DNA of 32,060 bases from Gemmatimonadota bacterium (GTDB lineage: Bacteria; Gemmatimonadota; Gemmatimonadetes; Longimicrobiales; Gaopeijiaceae), in the NCBI GenBank assembly GCA_028874985.1, contig JAPPGI010000043.1:3515-35574 (forward strand). Reading direction: 5' to 3'. Numbering within the stretch: position 1 is the first letter of the stretch; each line of letters opens with the position of its first letter. The notes beneath the pieces were generated by a model. It did no database searches. It saw nothing but the letters and a program-made list of their open reading frames with translations, and had not been told where the DNA came from. Positions 1 to 7,836 of this stretch are shown one piece after another. Position numbers and translations under genes: made by a program.

Positions 1-514
1 CGAGGTCGCCGAGCTCGGTCGGGATCGAACCCGTCAGCTCGTTGTCGCCGAGGCCCAGGCGCGTCAGGCGTGTGAGGTCGCCGAGGTCGGTCGGGATCGA
101 TCCCTGCAGCTCGTTGTCGCTGAGGAACAGGTACCTCAGGTACTCCAGGTCGCCGAGCCCCGGCCCGATCCGGCCCTCCAGGTTGTTGTCCCGGAGGTCG
201 ATTCCGACAACTCTCCCCGCGCTGTCCACCTCGACCCCGTACCGGCTGCCCAGGTCGCAGCATTCGTCCCAGCCGTCGTTGTTCGTCCAGTCGTCGCCGT
301 TGGTCGAGAAGTAGAATTGGTCCAGGACCGCGTGCTCCGGATCGGACTTCGCCGTTTCGAGGGTGTCCGCGTCAGGTCCCGGTTCCATCGGCTCCATCGG
401 CGCCGGATCCTCGCCGCACGCCGACGCCCACACGGCGACGGCTGCCAGCACCGGCCCGACCTTCCAACCCACCGCCCACGCCCCATGGTTCGCCTGCCCA
501 GGTCTCTTCCACAT
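1..514 (-). CDS. LRR lipoprotein, C-terminus cut off by window edge
   Basis: Secreted leucine-rich-repeat lipoprotein, probably surface or periplasmic and involved in binding; ligand unknown. The ATG at 514 gives a basic start, a hydrophobic stretch and a lipobox ending ASAC (Cys33), followed by an acidic/proline-rich linker. Next comes the cap motif DQFYFSTNGDDWTNNDGW (about residues 54-71), typical of the flank before plant-like LRRs. LRR units of about 24 residues follow (DNELQGSIPTDLGDL, DNELTGSIPTELGDL) and continue off the left edge. AAGGAG lies about 10 nt upstream of the start. An ATG at 539 is in another frame and was not used. The gene resembles the LRR part of the protein encoded at 840-4058, but the two are separated by 325 bp and have separate promoters. 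About 171 codons are visible; a protease domain further on cannot be excluded. Confidence 0.85.
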   Translation of the reverse strand, partial: MWKRPGQANHGAWAVGWKVGPVLAAVAVWASACGEDPAPMEPMEPGPDADTLETAKSDPEHAVLDQFYFSTNGDDWTNNDGWDECCDLGSRYGVEVDSAGRVVGIDLRDNNLEGRIGPGLGDLEYLRYLFLSDNELQGSIPTDLGDLTRLTRLGLGDNELTGSIPTELGDL

Positions 515-569
515 AGCCAGCCAGCTCCTTTTCGATCATGCGTAGTCGGGTCGCCCTGCGGAGCGGCTA

Positions 570-598
570 ATTGTACCCCTAACGTGTCCGGCGCGCAA
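570..598 (-). promoter_or_regulatory. Sigma-70-like promoter of the partial LRR lipoprotein
   Basis: Read on the minus strand: -35 TTGCGC (593-598), a 17-nt spacer and -10 TACAAT (570-575). The -10 is one mismatch from consensus and the spacer is ideal. The predicted transcript starts near 563, about 50 nt ahead of the ATG at 514. Motif match only. Confidence 0.6.
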
Positions 599-677
599 TG
601 GCGGATACCGGTTTGTGAAGGGAACTGCCCGGTGTACTAGCTGGATTGGGGGGCTATGTATGCCGTCAACATGTCCG

Positions 678-693
678 ATGATACGATTATCAT
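678..693. repeat. AT-rich inverted repeat
   Basis: ATGATA-CGAT-TATCAT is a perfect 6-bp dyad with a 4-nt centre. An outer pair, AACATG and CATGTT, brackets it loosely. It lies in an AT-rich pocket of otherwise GC-rich DNA, about 100 bp upstream of the promoter at 570-598. It could be a protein-binding site; there is no T-run to make it a terminator. Confidence 0.4.
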
Positions 694-839
694 GTTCTCA
701 CTGTGACCATTGACCTTTATGGAGGACGGACCGTTGAACTAATCACGCGAACCGGCGCCTCCAATCCTCCACATCACGGGATTGCCCCGGCTCCAGAGGC
801 GGACGATGGGTTTGCCGGTCCGCCGATTCCCGCGGCACC

Positions 840-3800
840 TCAGCGGAGCCGCACCGCATCCTGGAGTCCGCGCGTCGTCACAACCTCGAGCCCGCTCGTG
901 TCACCCAACGCGCCCGGCAGCACCCGGTTCCAGTCCCGCAGAATCGCCCGTATCAGCCCGGTGGCGGGATCGGTGACGACGGTGAGCGACCGCGGGTCGC
1001 CATCGTCCACCGTCACCTCGCCCTCGGGCCCCGTGAGCGTGATCCGGTCCAGCGTGTCCTCCCAGTCCTCCTCTATGGGGATCCAGAAGAGGAAGTATTT
1101 GTTGCCGTCAATGTCCTCGCCCGGCGTGAACGACAGCGAGAACTCGACAACGCCGCCGCTCGTGACCCCCTCCAGGGTGTAGGGGCCGGTCTCCCGGGGA
1201 AGCGTCGGGGTCGTGTACATCGAATGCACGGGCTCGATGCGCAGCTCGCCGTCCAGCACCCCGCCCCACAGCACCAGCATCCGCCCCTCGGGCCCGGCTC
1301 CGGCCCTTCCCTCCTGCGGATCCCCCTCCTTGTCCTCCCGCAAATCGATCACCTTCTCGTAGTAGTAGTCGCTCAGCCAGCCTTGCTCGTAGCAGTACCC
1401 CATGATGTCGCGGCGGGTGTACGGCGACACCAACGAGCTGTCGCGAGAGTCCCACCCCCACATCCCGATGCTGCCGTTGTCATAGGGGAAGTCCGGGTCG
1501 ACGCCGGACGGCCCGCCGCACGGGGCGTGCCGGAGATTCAGAGTGTGCCCCACCTCGTGGGCGAGCTCGGTGTCCCACGGCTTGCCGTAGCTCACCCAGC
1601 CGTTCAGACGGGCGATGCCGCGCACGTAGCCTTCCTTGCTGTCCGCCACGGCGTACCAGTAGCCCGTGGCCTTCGCGGACTTGTAAACCGTTTCCAGATC
1701 GAGAAGGATTTCCCAAGCATCCTCGGTCGGGTCGAGACTGGTTACGTAGGCGGTGTCCCAGGAGCTCGCGCCGAACTCCGAAAACGGGAACGAGTGTTTG
1801 AAGAGGCCCACGTTCTCGCTGTCGTCGTCGATGCTGTCGGTCCACTCGAAGATCGACGAGTCGGGATCGTCGGCGTAGAGCACCGGCACCACCGTCAGCT
1901 CCAGCGGCGGAACTTCGATGACGTTCAGTGCCGCCGAGCCGGTCTCCGGGAAGCGCGTCTGGCTCCCCTCGGCGCGCGGTATGACCTCCGCGGAGTCGGC
2001 CACGACGACGAACTCGGTGCCGTCCTCGAAGTACTTCGCCGGGATCACGGCGTTGTAGGACTTGATGAGGTCGCCCTCGTCCACGACGGTGGGCACCCGG
2101 TCCTGTTCGCTCTGCATCACCACGCGGTGCACCTCTTCGCCGTCGCGCATGAAGGTCGCGAACACCTCCGGCTCGAAGAAGGCGTTCTCCTGGTCGCCGA
2201 CCAGGAACACTCTGAGCAGCGCGTCCCGGTCCGGGAGGAGGGGAACGTCACCTTCGGGCCTCTGAATGGCCTGGTTGAGGTAGACGACCGGCAAGGACAG
2301 TTTGACCGAATCTGGATTATCGCAGGTCGCACCCTCCGCTACGTCGAGCGAGTCGATCCATTCCTGAAAGGTCTTCGACGGGGACGCACAGAGATCGGTG
2401 TCCTCGAATTCAAGCGCCTTCAGCTCCTCCATTTCGATCATGTCGAACGGAAGCGGCCCTATCATATCCTCGTTGCCGCTGATTCTGATCGTGTCCAGCG
2501 CGTCGATGACCAGCGCGACGGGAAACACTCCGTTCAGAGTGTTGTCGGCAACGTCGAAGGACTCCAGCGCCTGCAGGTTGCCGATTACGGGAGGCAGCGG
2601 TCCGTCCAACCCGTTGTCGGGGAGTCTGAGCTGCTCCACGAGCGAGTCTCCCACGGTCACGCCGTACCAGTCGTCGACGTCCGCATCGCTGTTCCAGCCG
2701 TCGTTGTTCGTCCAGGAGTCCCCATCGGTGCTGGCGTAGAACTCGGCGAGGGCGTGCCGTTCCACCTGGGTGGCGGGACACCGCCAGCCGTATGCCTCCG
2801 GAATCGAGGCCAGCCATTCCCGGAATTCGGCATCCAGCTGGGCGCACAGATCCGTGCCACTGATGTCGAGGTACGAGAGGTTGTGGAGATTCAGGACGCT
2901 TCTGGGCAGCAGCCCCTCGAGGTCGGGATTGTCGTGCAGCCGGAGGTCCACCAACTTGCTGAGGTTGCCGATCTCCGGCGGAAGCGGGCCGGAGAGGTCG
3001 TTGTTGTAGAGCGCCAATTGGGCCAGTGAGGACAAATGGCCCAGTTCCGGAGGTATGGGGCCGCTGAGGTTGTTGTTCTGGACGCCGAGGTCGATGACGG
3101 TGGACAGCTGTCCCAGTTCGGCCGGGATGGTTCCCGTGAGCTCGTTCTCGCTGAGCCACAAGTCGCGCAGGCTGGACAGGTTGCCGAGTTCGGAGGGAAT
3201 CGCTCCAGTCAGTTCGTTTTTCCAGAGGCTGAGGCGTGACAGGTTGGAAAGATCGCCCAGTTCCGGCGGAATGCTCCCGGACAAACGGTTCCGTGCCAGA
3301 TCCAACCACGCGAGGGAGGTCAGATTGCCGAGTTCGGGCGGGACGGGGCCGGTGAGGTCGTTCCAGCCAAGGGAAAGCAACCGAAGCTGCCGGAGGTTGC
3401 CGAGTTCGGGCGGGACGGGGCCGGTGAGGTCGTTCCGGAACAGGTTGAGGGTATCAAGAGCTCCCAGATGGCCGATCGCGGGGGGGATCGTGCCGGATAG
3501 TCCGTTGGCCGGCAGCCTCAGAGCCTGGACGTTGCCCTCGGAGTCGGCTGTCACTCCGTACCATTTGTCGAGCGGGGCGTCCGTCCCCCAGTTGTCGTCC
3601 CTGCGCCATCCCGAGCCACCCAGCGCCTCGTGGATCTCGACCAGCACGCTGCGGTCGGGGTTGACCGTGATGGTGGTGAGTCCCTCCACCTCCTTCACGG
3701 CACCCCGCACGGACGCCACACCCTTCCCAACGGCCGTAACCACCCCGGCGGAGTCCACCGTCACCACCGATTCGTCGTCCGACGTCCACGCAACCGGCCA

Positions 3801-4058
3801 CACATTGGCGGCCAACCGGACCGTATCGCCGACCCAGAGAAGTGTCGCGGAGTCGGGAAAAATCGTGATGGTCGCCGGAACCGGCGGATGGGGCTCGGTT
3901 GCGCACCCGCCGGCCAGGGTTGCGACCGCGAGCCCCAGCAGTCCGTGGACAAAGCCGCCCGAGTGGCGAGGCGCCGGCCTGGCAAGGCGGGCGGGTTGTC
4001 CACGGGGTGCCGGCGCGCGCTGAGGGATCCGTGAGAGGATTCGATGGAGAGGCTTCAT
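840..4058 (-). CDS. LRR-metzincin lipoprotein (Ig-like + LRR + zinc protease)
   Basis: Large (1072 aa) secreted lipoprotein that probably binds and cleaves a surface or extracellular protein. The ATG at 4058 gives a signal with lipobox LAGGC (Cys52); the signal is unusually long because of a basic, proline-rich n-region (about 18-37). An Ig-like/BIG2-type domain follows (about 60-132, ending in VASVRGAVKEVEGLTTITV). The first LRR block is about 137-415, with 24-residue units of the form L-x-N-x-L-x-G-x-I-P-P-E-L-G-x-L. A second cap (DGDSWTNNDGW) with a shorter LRR block covers about 436-580. The C-terminal half contains HEVGHTLNLRH (834-844), the metzincin zinc pattern HExxHxxxxxH with Asn in place of the usual Gly, and a downstream DIMGYC that fits a Met-turn. 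A beta-rich tail ends the protein. Substrate and family are not assigned. The longer reading frame upstream to 4250 contains the promoter and is not expected to be translated. Confidence 0.88.
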   Translation of the reverse strand: MKPLHRILSRIPQRAPAPRGQPARLARPAPRHSGGFVHGLLGLAVATLAGGCATEPHPPVPATITIFPDSATLLWVGDTVRLAANVWPVAWTSDDESVVTVDSAGVVTAVGKGVASVRGAVKEVEGLTTITVNPDRSVLVEIHEALGGSGWRRDDNWGTDAPLDKWYGVTADSEGNVQALRLPANGLSGTIPPAIGHLGALDTLNLFRNDLTGPVPPELGNLRQLRLLSLGWNDLTGPVPPELGNLTSLAWLDLARNRLSGSIPPELGDLSNLSRLSLWKNELTGAIPSELGNLSSLRDLWLSENELTGTIPAELGQLSTVIDLGVQNNNLSGPIPPELGHLSSLAQLALYNNDLSGPLPPEIGNLSKLVDLRLHDNPDLEGLLPRSVLNLHNLSYLDISGTDLCAQLDAEFREWLASIPEAYGWRCPATQVERHALAEFYASTDGDSWTNNDGWNSDADVDDWYGVTVGDSLVEQLRLPDNGLDGPLPPVIGNLQALESFDVADNTLNGVFPVALVIDALDTIRISGNEDMIGPLPFDMIEMEELKALEFEDTDLCASPSKTFQEWIDSLDVAEGATCDNPDSVKLSLPVVYLNQAIQRPEGDVPLLPDRDALLRVFLVGDQENAFFEPEVFATFMRDGEEVHRVVMQSEQDRVPTVVDEGDLIKSYNAVIPAKYFEDGTEFVVVADSAEVIPRAEGSQTRFPETGSAALNVIEVPPLELTVVPVLYADDPDSSIFEWTDSIDDDSENVGLFKHSFPFSEFGASSWDTAYVTSLDPTEDAWEILLDLETVYKSAKATGYWYAVADSKEGYVRGIARLNGWVSYGKPWDTELAHEVGHTLNLRHAPCGGPSGVDPDFPYDNGSIGMWGWDSRDSSLVSPYTRRDIMGYCYEQGWLSDYYYEKVIDLREDKEGDPQEGRAGAGPEGRMLVLWGGVLDGELRIEPVHSMYTTPTLPRETGPYTLEGVTSGGVVEFSLSFTPGEDIDGNKYFLFWIPIEEDWEDTLDRITLTGPEGEVTVDDGDPRSLTVVTDPATGLIRAILRDWNRVLPGALGDTSGLEVVTTRGLQDAVRLR
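3325..3436 (-). repeat. Recently duplicated LRR unit (two identical 40-nt blocks)
   Basis: Positions 3325-3364 and 3397-3436 are identical over 40 nt and exactly 72 nt (24 codons, one LRR) apart. They encode the N-DLTGPVPPELGNL part of neighbouring repeats. Other units in the gene are clearly more diverged, so this pair looks like a recent duplication or gene conversion. Confidence 0.8.
3937..4005. repeat. Dispersed repeat copy with inverted ends, inside a signal-peptide region
   Basis: On the plus strand AGCAGTCCGTGGACAA (3937-3952) is followed by GGCGAGGCGCCGG (3965-3977), and then by TTGTCCACGG (3996-4005), the exact 10-nt reverse complement of 3943-3952. The first two blocks recur in the same order at 31104-31147. 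The segment translates as about residues 18-41 of the LRR-metzincin lipoprotein. Confidence 0.6.
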
Positions 4059-4143
4059 TTCATTTCCGTTCTCACTCGGGCGGCTGTCCCAGCCGTGACG
4101 CAGGGCAATACAACCCGGGTCAGGGACGTTCGCGCTGGCTCCC

Positions 4144-4172
4144 AATATAGTAGGTGAGGGGTCGTTTCGCAA
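4144..4172 (-). promoter_or_regulatory. Sigma-70-like promoter of the LRR-metzincin gene
   Basis: Minus strand: -35 TTGCGA (4167-4172), 17-nt spacer, -10 TATATT (4144-4149). The leader to the ATG at 4058 is about 80 nt. The 12-mer CACCGGGCAGTT (4173-4184) directly precedes the -35 and is also found upstream of the other LRR gene. Confidence 0.6.
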
Positions 4173-4268
4173 AACTGCCCGGTGGGACTCCTCGCGGTCG
4201 AGGATCCTGTACCCCTCGCCCGGCCCCGTTCCCGGCTCGCCGTCGTGCACGTTCCGGCGACTCGACGC

Positions 4269-4288
4269 GGCGGGCCCGGGCGCCCGCC
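4269..4288 (-). terminator. GC-rich hairpin after the pcrA/uvrD stop codon
   Basis: Just past the helicase stop, the minus strand reads GGCGGGC-CCGGGC-type loop-GCCCGCC, a perfect 7-bp GC stem with a 6-nt loop. No U-run follows, so intrinsic termination is uncertain; it may stabilise the 3' end instead. Confidence 0.35.
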
Positions 4289-4291
4289 CTT

Positions 4292-6565
4292 TCAGAAGTA
4301 GTCCCGCTCCAGCCCCGCGTACCGAACCAGCAGCTTCTTCCTGCCGGCTTCGTCGAAGTCCACCGTCACCTTCAGATCGCGCCCAAAGCCCGAAAGCTCG
4401 ACGATCGTCCCCGACCCGAAGGTCTGGTGCGCCACCCGCTCGCCCCTGACATAGCGGGGGCGGTCCTGGTTGAAGCCGGGGTCGTCGTCGAAGGAGGCGG
4501 ACTCAAGGGCGGAAGCGCGGGACGGCGTCCCCCTGCGGGATTCTCCGCCGCTACGCGAATACCCGGTCCACGATCCCCCAATGAGGTCGGTGGACTCCCA
4601 CTCCACATCGTCTTCGAGCACGTGCACGAACGACGAGAGCCGTCCGAAGGTGGTCTCCCCCGCCCTCCGCCGCCGCCGCGCGTGCGTCAGGTAGAGCCTC
4701 TCCATGGCACGCGTGATCCCGACGTAGAAGAGGCGGCGCTCCTCCTCGAGGGTGCGGGGCTCGTCGTAGGCCCGCGTGAGCGGGAAGAGACCCTCCTCCA
4801 GACCGCTGATGAAGACCACGGGAAACTCGAGCCCCTTGGCGCTGTGCAGCGTCATGAGCGTCACCGCGTCGGCGCCGGCTTCGTGAAAATCCAGGTCGGT
4901 GACCAGGGCCGCATGCTGCAGGAAGAGGTCGAGATCGGTGAAGGAGTCATGGTCGCGCTCGTCCGGATCCATCACCCGTTCCGCCTCGAAGTCCCGGGCC
5001 GCGGCGATCAGTTCCAGCACGTTCCCGGCCCGGTCGTCGCCCTCGGGTCCCTCGGAGCGCAGACGGGCGACCAGGTCGAGTTCGGCGATGAGTTCCTCCA
5101 GAATCCGGCCCGCGGTTCGGTGGGCGGTCCGGTCGGCGTACCTCCGGACGAGGGTGGCAAAGTCCAGAAGTCCCCGGCGGGCCGGTGCCGGCAGACCGGC
5201 GACATCGTCCGCGCGCGCCGCCGCCTGAAGCAGGTCGATACCCTCGGCGCGCGCGAACGCGGACAGCCGTTCCAGCGTGATCCGCCCCACCCCCCGGCGC
5301 GGGTAGTTCACCACCCGGTCGAAGGCGTCCATGTCACGCGCGTTGGCGATCAGGCGCAGGTAGGCCAGCACGTCCTGGATCTCGCGGCGCTCGTAGAAGC
5401 GGACACCGCCCACGATCTGATAGGGGAGGCCCCGCCGCCGGAAGCGGTCTTCCAGTGCCCGTGACTGCGCGTTGGTCCGGTAGAGCACGGCGAAGTCCCG
5501 GTGGCCGTGTTCGGGTTGCGAGAGCATCCGCCGCTCGATCTCCGCGACGATCCAGCGGCCCTCGTCCGCCTCGTTCCCCGCTTCGAGGAGGGTGATGGGG
5601 GCACCGCCCTCGATATCCGTCCGCATCGTCTTCTCCTTGCGGTCGGCGTTTTGCCGGATGACCGCGTTGGCGGCCTCGAGGATCACGGGGGTGGACCGGT
5701 AGTTCTGTTCCAGCCGCACCACCCTCGCGCCCGGAAAGCTCCGCTCGAAGTCGAGGATGTTGCGGATGTCGGCGCCCCGCCAGCCGTAGATGCTCTGGTC
5801 GTCGTCACCCACCACCATCAGGTTCCCGTGGCCGCGCGCCAGCAGTTCCAGGAGCCGGAACTGCGCCCGGTTGGTGTCCTGGTACTCGTCGACGAGGATG
5901 AAGGCGAAGCGCCGCCGGTAGCGGTCGAGGAGTTCGGCGTCCGCTTCGAAGAGGCGCACCGGCTCGACCAGCAGGTCGTCGAAGTCCATCGCGTCCTGCC
6001 TGCGCAGCGCCTCCTGGTACGCCGGGTAGACCAGCGAGACCCTCTTCAGGAAGAGGTCGCGGCCGTCGCGGTGCGCCCTGACGAAGTCCTCCACCCCGAC
6101 GAGATGGTTCTTGGCGTCGGAGATGCTGTCCCGGACCGCCCGCGGGGCGCACCGGAGGGGGTCCACGTCGACGCTCTTCTGCGCCTTCTTCACTTCGCGG
6201 AGCGACTGGTCGGCGTCGCGGATCGCGAAGGCCCGGGTCCAGCCCCGCAGGGGCGCGTGGCGCCTGAGGAGGCGGGCGCCCAGGGCGTGAAAGGTGCTCA
6301 TCCAGATTCCGCGCGGTTCGCCCCCGAGCATGTCGGCGACCCGTTCACGCATCTCCGTCGCCGCCTTGTTCGTGAAGGTGACCGCCAGGATCCGGTCCGC
6401 GGGTACGCCGTGCTCGCCGATGAGGTGGCACACGCGGGTCGTGAGCACGCGCGTCTTGCCCGACCCCGCCCCGGCGAGCACCAGGCAGGGGCCCTCGAAG
6501 TGCTCGACCGCACGGCGCTGCTCGGGGTTGAGGGCTTCCAGGAACGGGGATGCGGCGTCCGGCAC
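4292..6565 (-). CDS. pcrA: UvrD/PcrA-family ATP-dependent 3'-5' DNA helicase
   Basis: Superfamily 1A helicase for repair and for removing proteins from DNA, 757 aa, the usual size. Visible motifs: Q-motif region LNPEQRRAV (12-20), Walker A AGAGSGKT (31-38), motif Ia VTFTNKAATEM, Walker B/motif II DEYQDTN (226-232), motif III VVGDDDQSIYGWRGA (251-265), motif IV QNYRST (287 onward), motif V TLHSAKGLEF and motif VI VGITRAMERL. The C-terminus has the PcrA/UvrD polymerase-binding type region (HQTFGSGTIVEL...KVTVDF). The start is GTG at 6565, 7 bp after the stop of the histidine kinase gene upstream, so the two are probably co-transcribed. UvrD and PcrA cannot be told apart by motifs alone. Confidence 0.96.
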   Translation of the reverse strand: MPDAASPFLEALNPEQRRAVEHFEGPCLVLAGAGSGKTRVLTTRVCHLIGEHGVPADRILAVTFTNKAATEMRERVADMLGGEPRGIWMSTFHALGARLLRRHAPLRGWTRAFAIRDADQSLREVKKAQKSVDVDPLRCAPRAVRDSISDAKNHLVGVEDFVRAHRDGRDLFLKRVSLVYPAYQEALRRQDAMDFDDLLVEPVRLFEADAELLDRYRRRFAFILVDEYQDTNRAQFRLLELLARGHGNLMVVGDDDQSIYGWRGADIRNILDFERSFPGARVVRLEQNYRSTPVILEAANAVIRQNADRKEKTMRTDIEGGAPITLLEAGNEADEGRWIVAEIERRMLSQPEHGHRDFAVLYRTNAQSRALEDRFRRRGLPYQIVGGVRFYERREIQDVLAYLRLIANARDMDAFDRVVNYPRRGVGRITLERLSAFARAEGIDLLQAAARADDVAGLPAPARRGLLDFATLVRRYADRTAHRTAGRILEELIAELDLVARLRSEGPEGDDRAGNVLELIAAARDFEAERVMDPDERDHDSFTDLDLFLQHAALVTDLDFHEAGADAVTLMTLHSAKGLEFPVVFISGLEEGLFPLTRAYDEPRTLEEERRLFYVGITRAMERLYLTHARRRRRAGETTFGRLSSFVHVLEDDVEWESTDLIGGSWTGYSRSGGESRRGTPSRASALESASFDDDPGFNQDRPRYVRGERVAHQTFGSGTIVELSGFGRDLKVTVDFDEAGRKKLLVRYAGLERDYF

Positions 6566-6572
6566 CGTGTGC

Positions 6573-7796
6573 TCAGGTCGCCCGCGGAAGCCGGGCCTGG
6601 AACGTGACGCCGCGTTCTCCCCGCTCCAGCAGTTCGATATTCCCGCGGTGAACCCCCTCCACGATGCGGCGGGTCAGCGTGAGTCCGACGCCCCAACCCC
6701 CCGACTTCGTGGTCACACCGGGGTCGAAGACCCTGTCCCGGATCTCGAAGGGGACACCGGGACCCGTATCCCGGATTCGCAGATTGACCCACCCGGGTTC
6801 GCCGGGACGAGCCGAGATGGTTATCGAACCGCCGGTACCGGCCATCGCGTCCAGGGCGTTCTTCACCACGTTCTCCAGCGCCCACGCCAGGAGTACCTGG
6901 TGGCCACGCACATCCGGAAGGTCGTTCGGGACATCGACGTGCAGCGCGACTCCCGGACCCAGCCGGGGCAGCCTGGCCTCCATGTAGTCCCTGAGTTCGG
7001 CGACCACGACCCTCAGCGAGACGCGCTTGAGCTCGGGATCCCGTCCTATCAGTTCAAAGCGCCGGCTCACGCGTTCCAGCCGCACAAGATCCTCTCCGAT
7101 CGCGGTCGCGATCTCCACCTGGCGCATGTCACCCGGTCGTTTTCCGGGCGGCAGGCTCAGCAGCTCCACCCATCCCTGCAGCGAGCTTATGGGCGTGCCC
7201 AACTGATGGGCCAGTTCACGGGCCATGGCCGTCCAGGCCCGTTCCGCCGCGCGCTGTCTCTGATAGCGAAAGACGGTGATTGCGAGCAGAACGGTCAGCA
7301 GCAGCCCCGCGGCCCAGAGCCAGGGCATCCACCGCAGGCGCGCCTGCTCGGGGGTGATCCCGTAGTGGACCAGCTGGCTGTTCGGGTCGCCCACGGGCTG
7401 GTTGCGGACATCCAGCTCATCCGCGTAGCGGAGTATGCGTTCCTCCTCCTCGGGCGTTGGAGGATCAGCGACATCGAAGGGAAGGTTCGCGTGGGTACCG
7501 TAGATGCGTCCGGGCTCGGAGGTGACGACGAAGGGCACGCCCAGCTGCACCAACTCGGCCTGCAGGCTCGTCAACGCCGCCAGGGCCGCCCCGTCCTCCG
7601 GGCTCGTCAGCCCCGACTGCACCTCCCCGTAGATGCGGGTGAACGTCTCGGTTACGGATTGCTGCGAACGGACGATCTGGCCCGTGTACACCATGTACCA
7701 CACGAACAGGGCCACGAAGAGGACCGCGAGAACGGCGGGCAGTGTGCGTGAATAGGCACTGCTTCCCGTTCTGCCCGCTCCTCCGTGTCTGCTCAT
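6573..7796 (-). CDS. Membrane-bound sensor histidine kinase (orphan)
   Basis: Two-component sensor, 407 aa. Transmembrane segments at about 19-38 and 157-176 enclose an extracytoplasmic sensor region of about 120 residues that I do not recognise; no HAMP domain is evident. The phospho-acceptor H-box is ELAHQLGTPISSLQGW (His197), an HQLGTP variant of the common HExxNP form. Then come the N-box ENVVKNALDA (309-318), G1 DTGPGVP (343-349) and G2 GGWGVGLTLTRR (366-377). No response regulator adjoins it; the nearest in the window is the NtrC-type protein at 22595-23953. It lies 40 bp after serS and 7 bp before the helicase, so expression may be coupled to housekeeping genes. ATG start at 7796. Confidence 0.93.
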   Translation of the reverse strand: MSRHGGAGRTGSSAYSRTLPAVLAVLFVALFVWYMVYTGQIVRSQQSVTETFTRIYGEVQSGLTSPEDGAALAALTSLQAELVQLGVPFVVTSEPGRIYGTHANLPFDVADPPTPEEEERILRYADELDVRNQPVGDPNSQLVHYGITPEQARLRWMPWLWAAGLLLTVLLAITVFRYQRQRAAERAWTAMARELAHQLGTPISSLQGWVELLSLPPGKRPGDMRQVEIATAIGEDLVRLERVSRRFELIGRDPELKRVSLRVVVAELRDYMEARLPRLGPGVALHVDVPNDLPDVRGHQVLLAWALENVVKNALDAMAGTGGSITISARPGEPGWVNLRIRDTGPGVPFEIRDRVFDPGVTTKSGGWGVGLTLTRRIVEGVHRGNIELLERGERGVTFQARLPRAT

Positions 7797-7836
7797 CGCT
7801 CGCGCGTCGGTCGGGTCGACCGCGGCCTCCCCCCTT

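Larger units (their letters stand above)
515..839. other. Intergenic region between two LRR lipoprotein genes
   Basis: No convincing gene in 325 bp. It holds the promoter of the left LRR gene (570-598), a 12-mer at 623-634 (CACCGGGCAGTT on the minus strand) that recurs upstream of the right LRR gene, and an AT-rich dyad at 678-693. The part at 720-839, downstream of the LRR-protease stop codon, shows no T-tailed hairpin. Short ORFs here lack ribosome sites and recognisable products. Confidence 0.6.

Noticed and set aside
1224-3029. Long plus-strand ORF (601 codons) opposite the LRR-metzincin gene
   Set aside because: Low-complexity His/Val/Arg-rich product, no domain, and it mirrors a well-supported gene on the other strand; typical GC-rich shadow.
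3036-3480. Tandem repeats that might suggest a CRISPR array
   Set aside because: The 72-nt period is the LRR codon repeat inside one open frame; there are no spacers.
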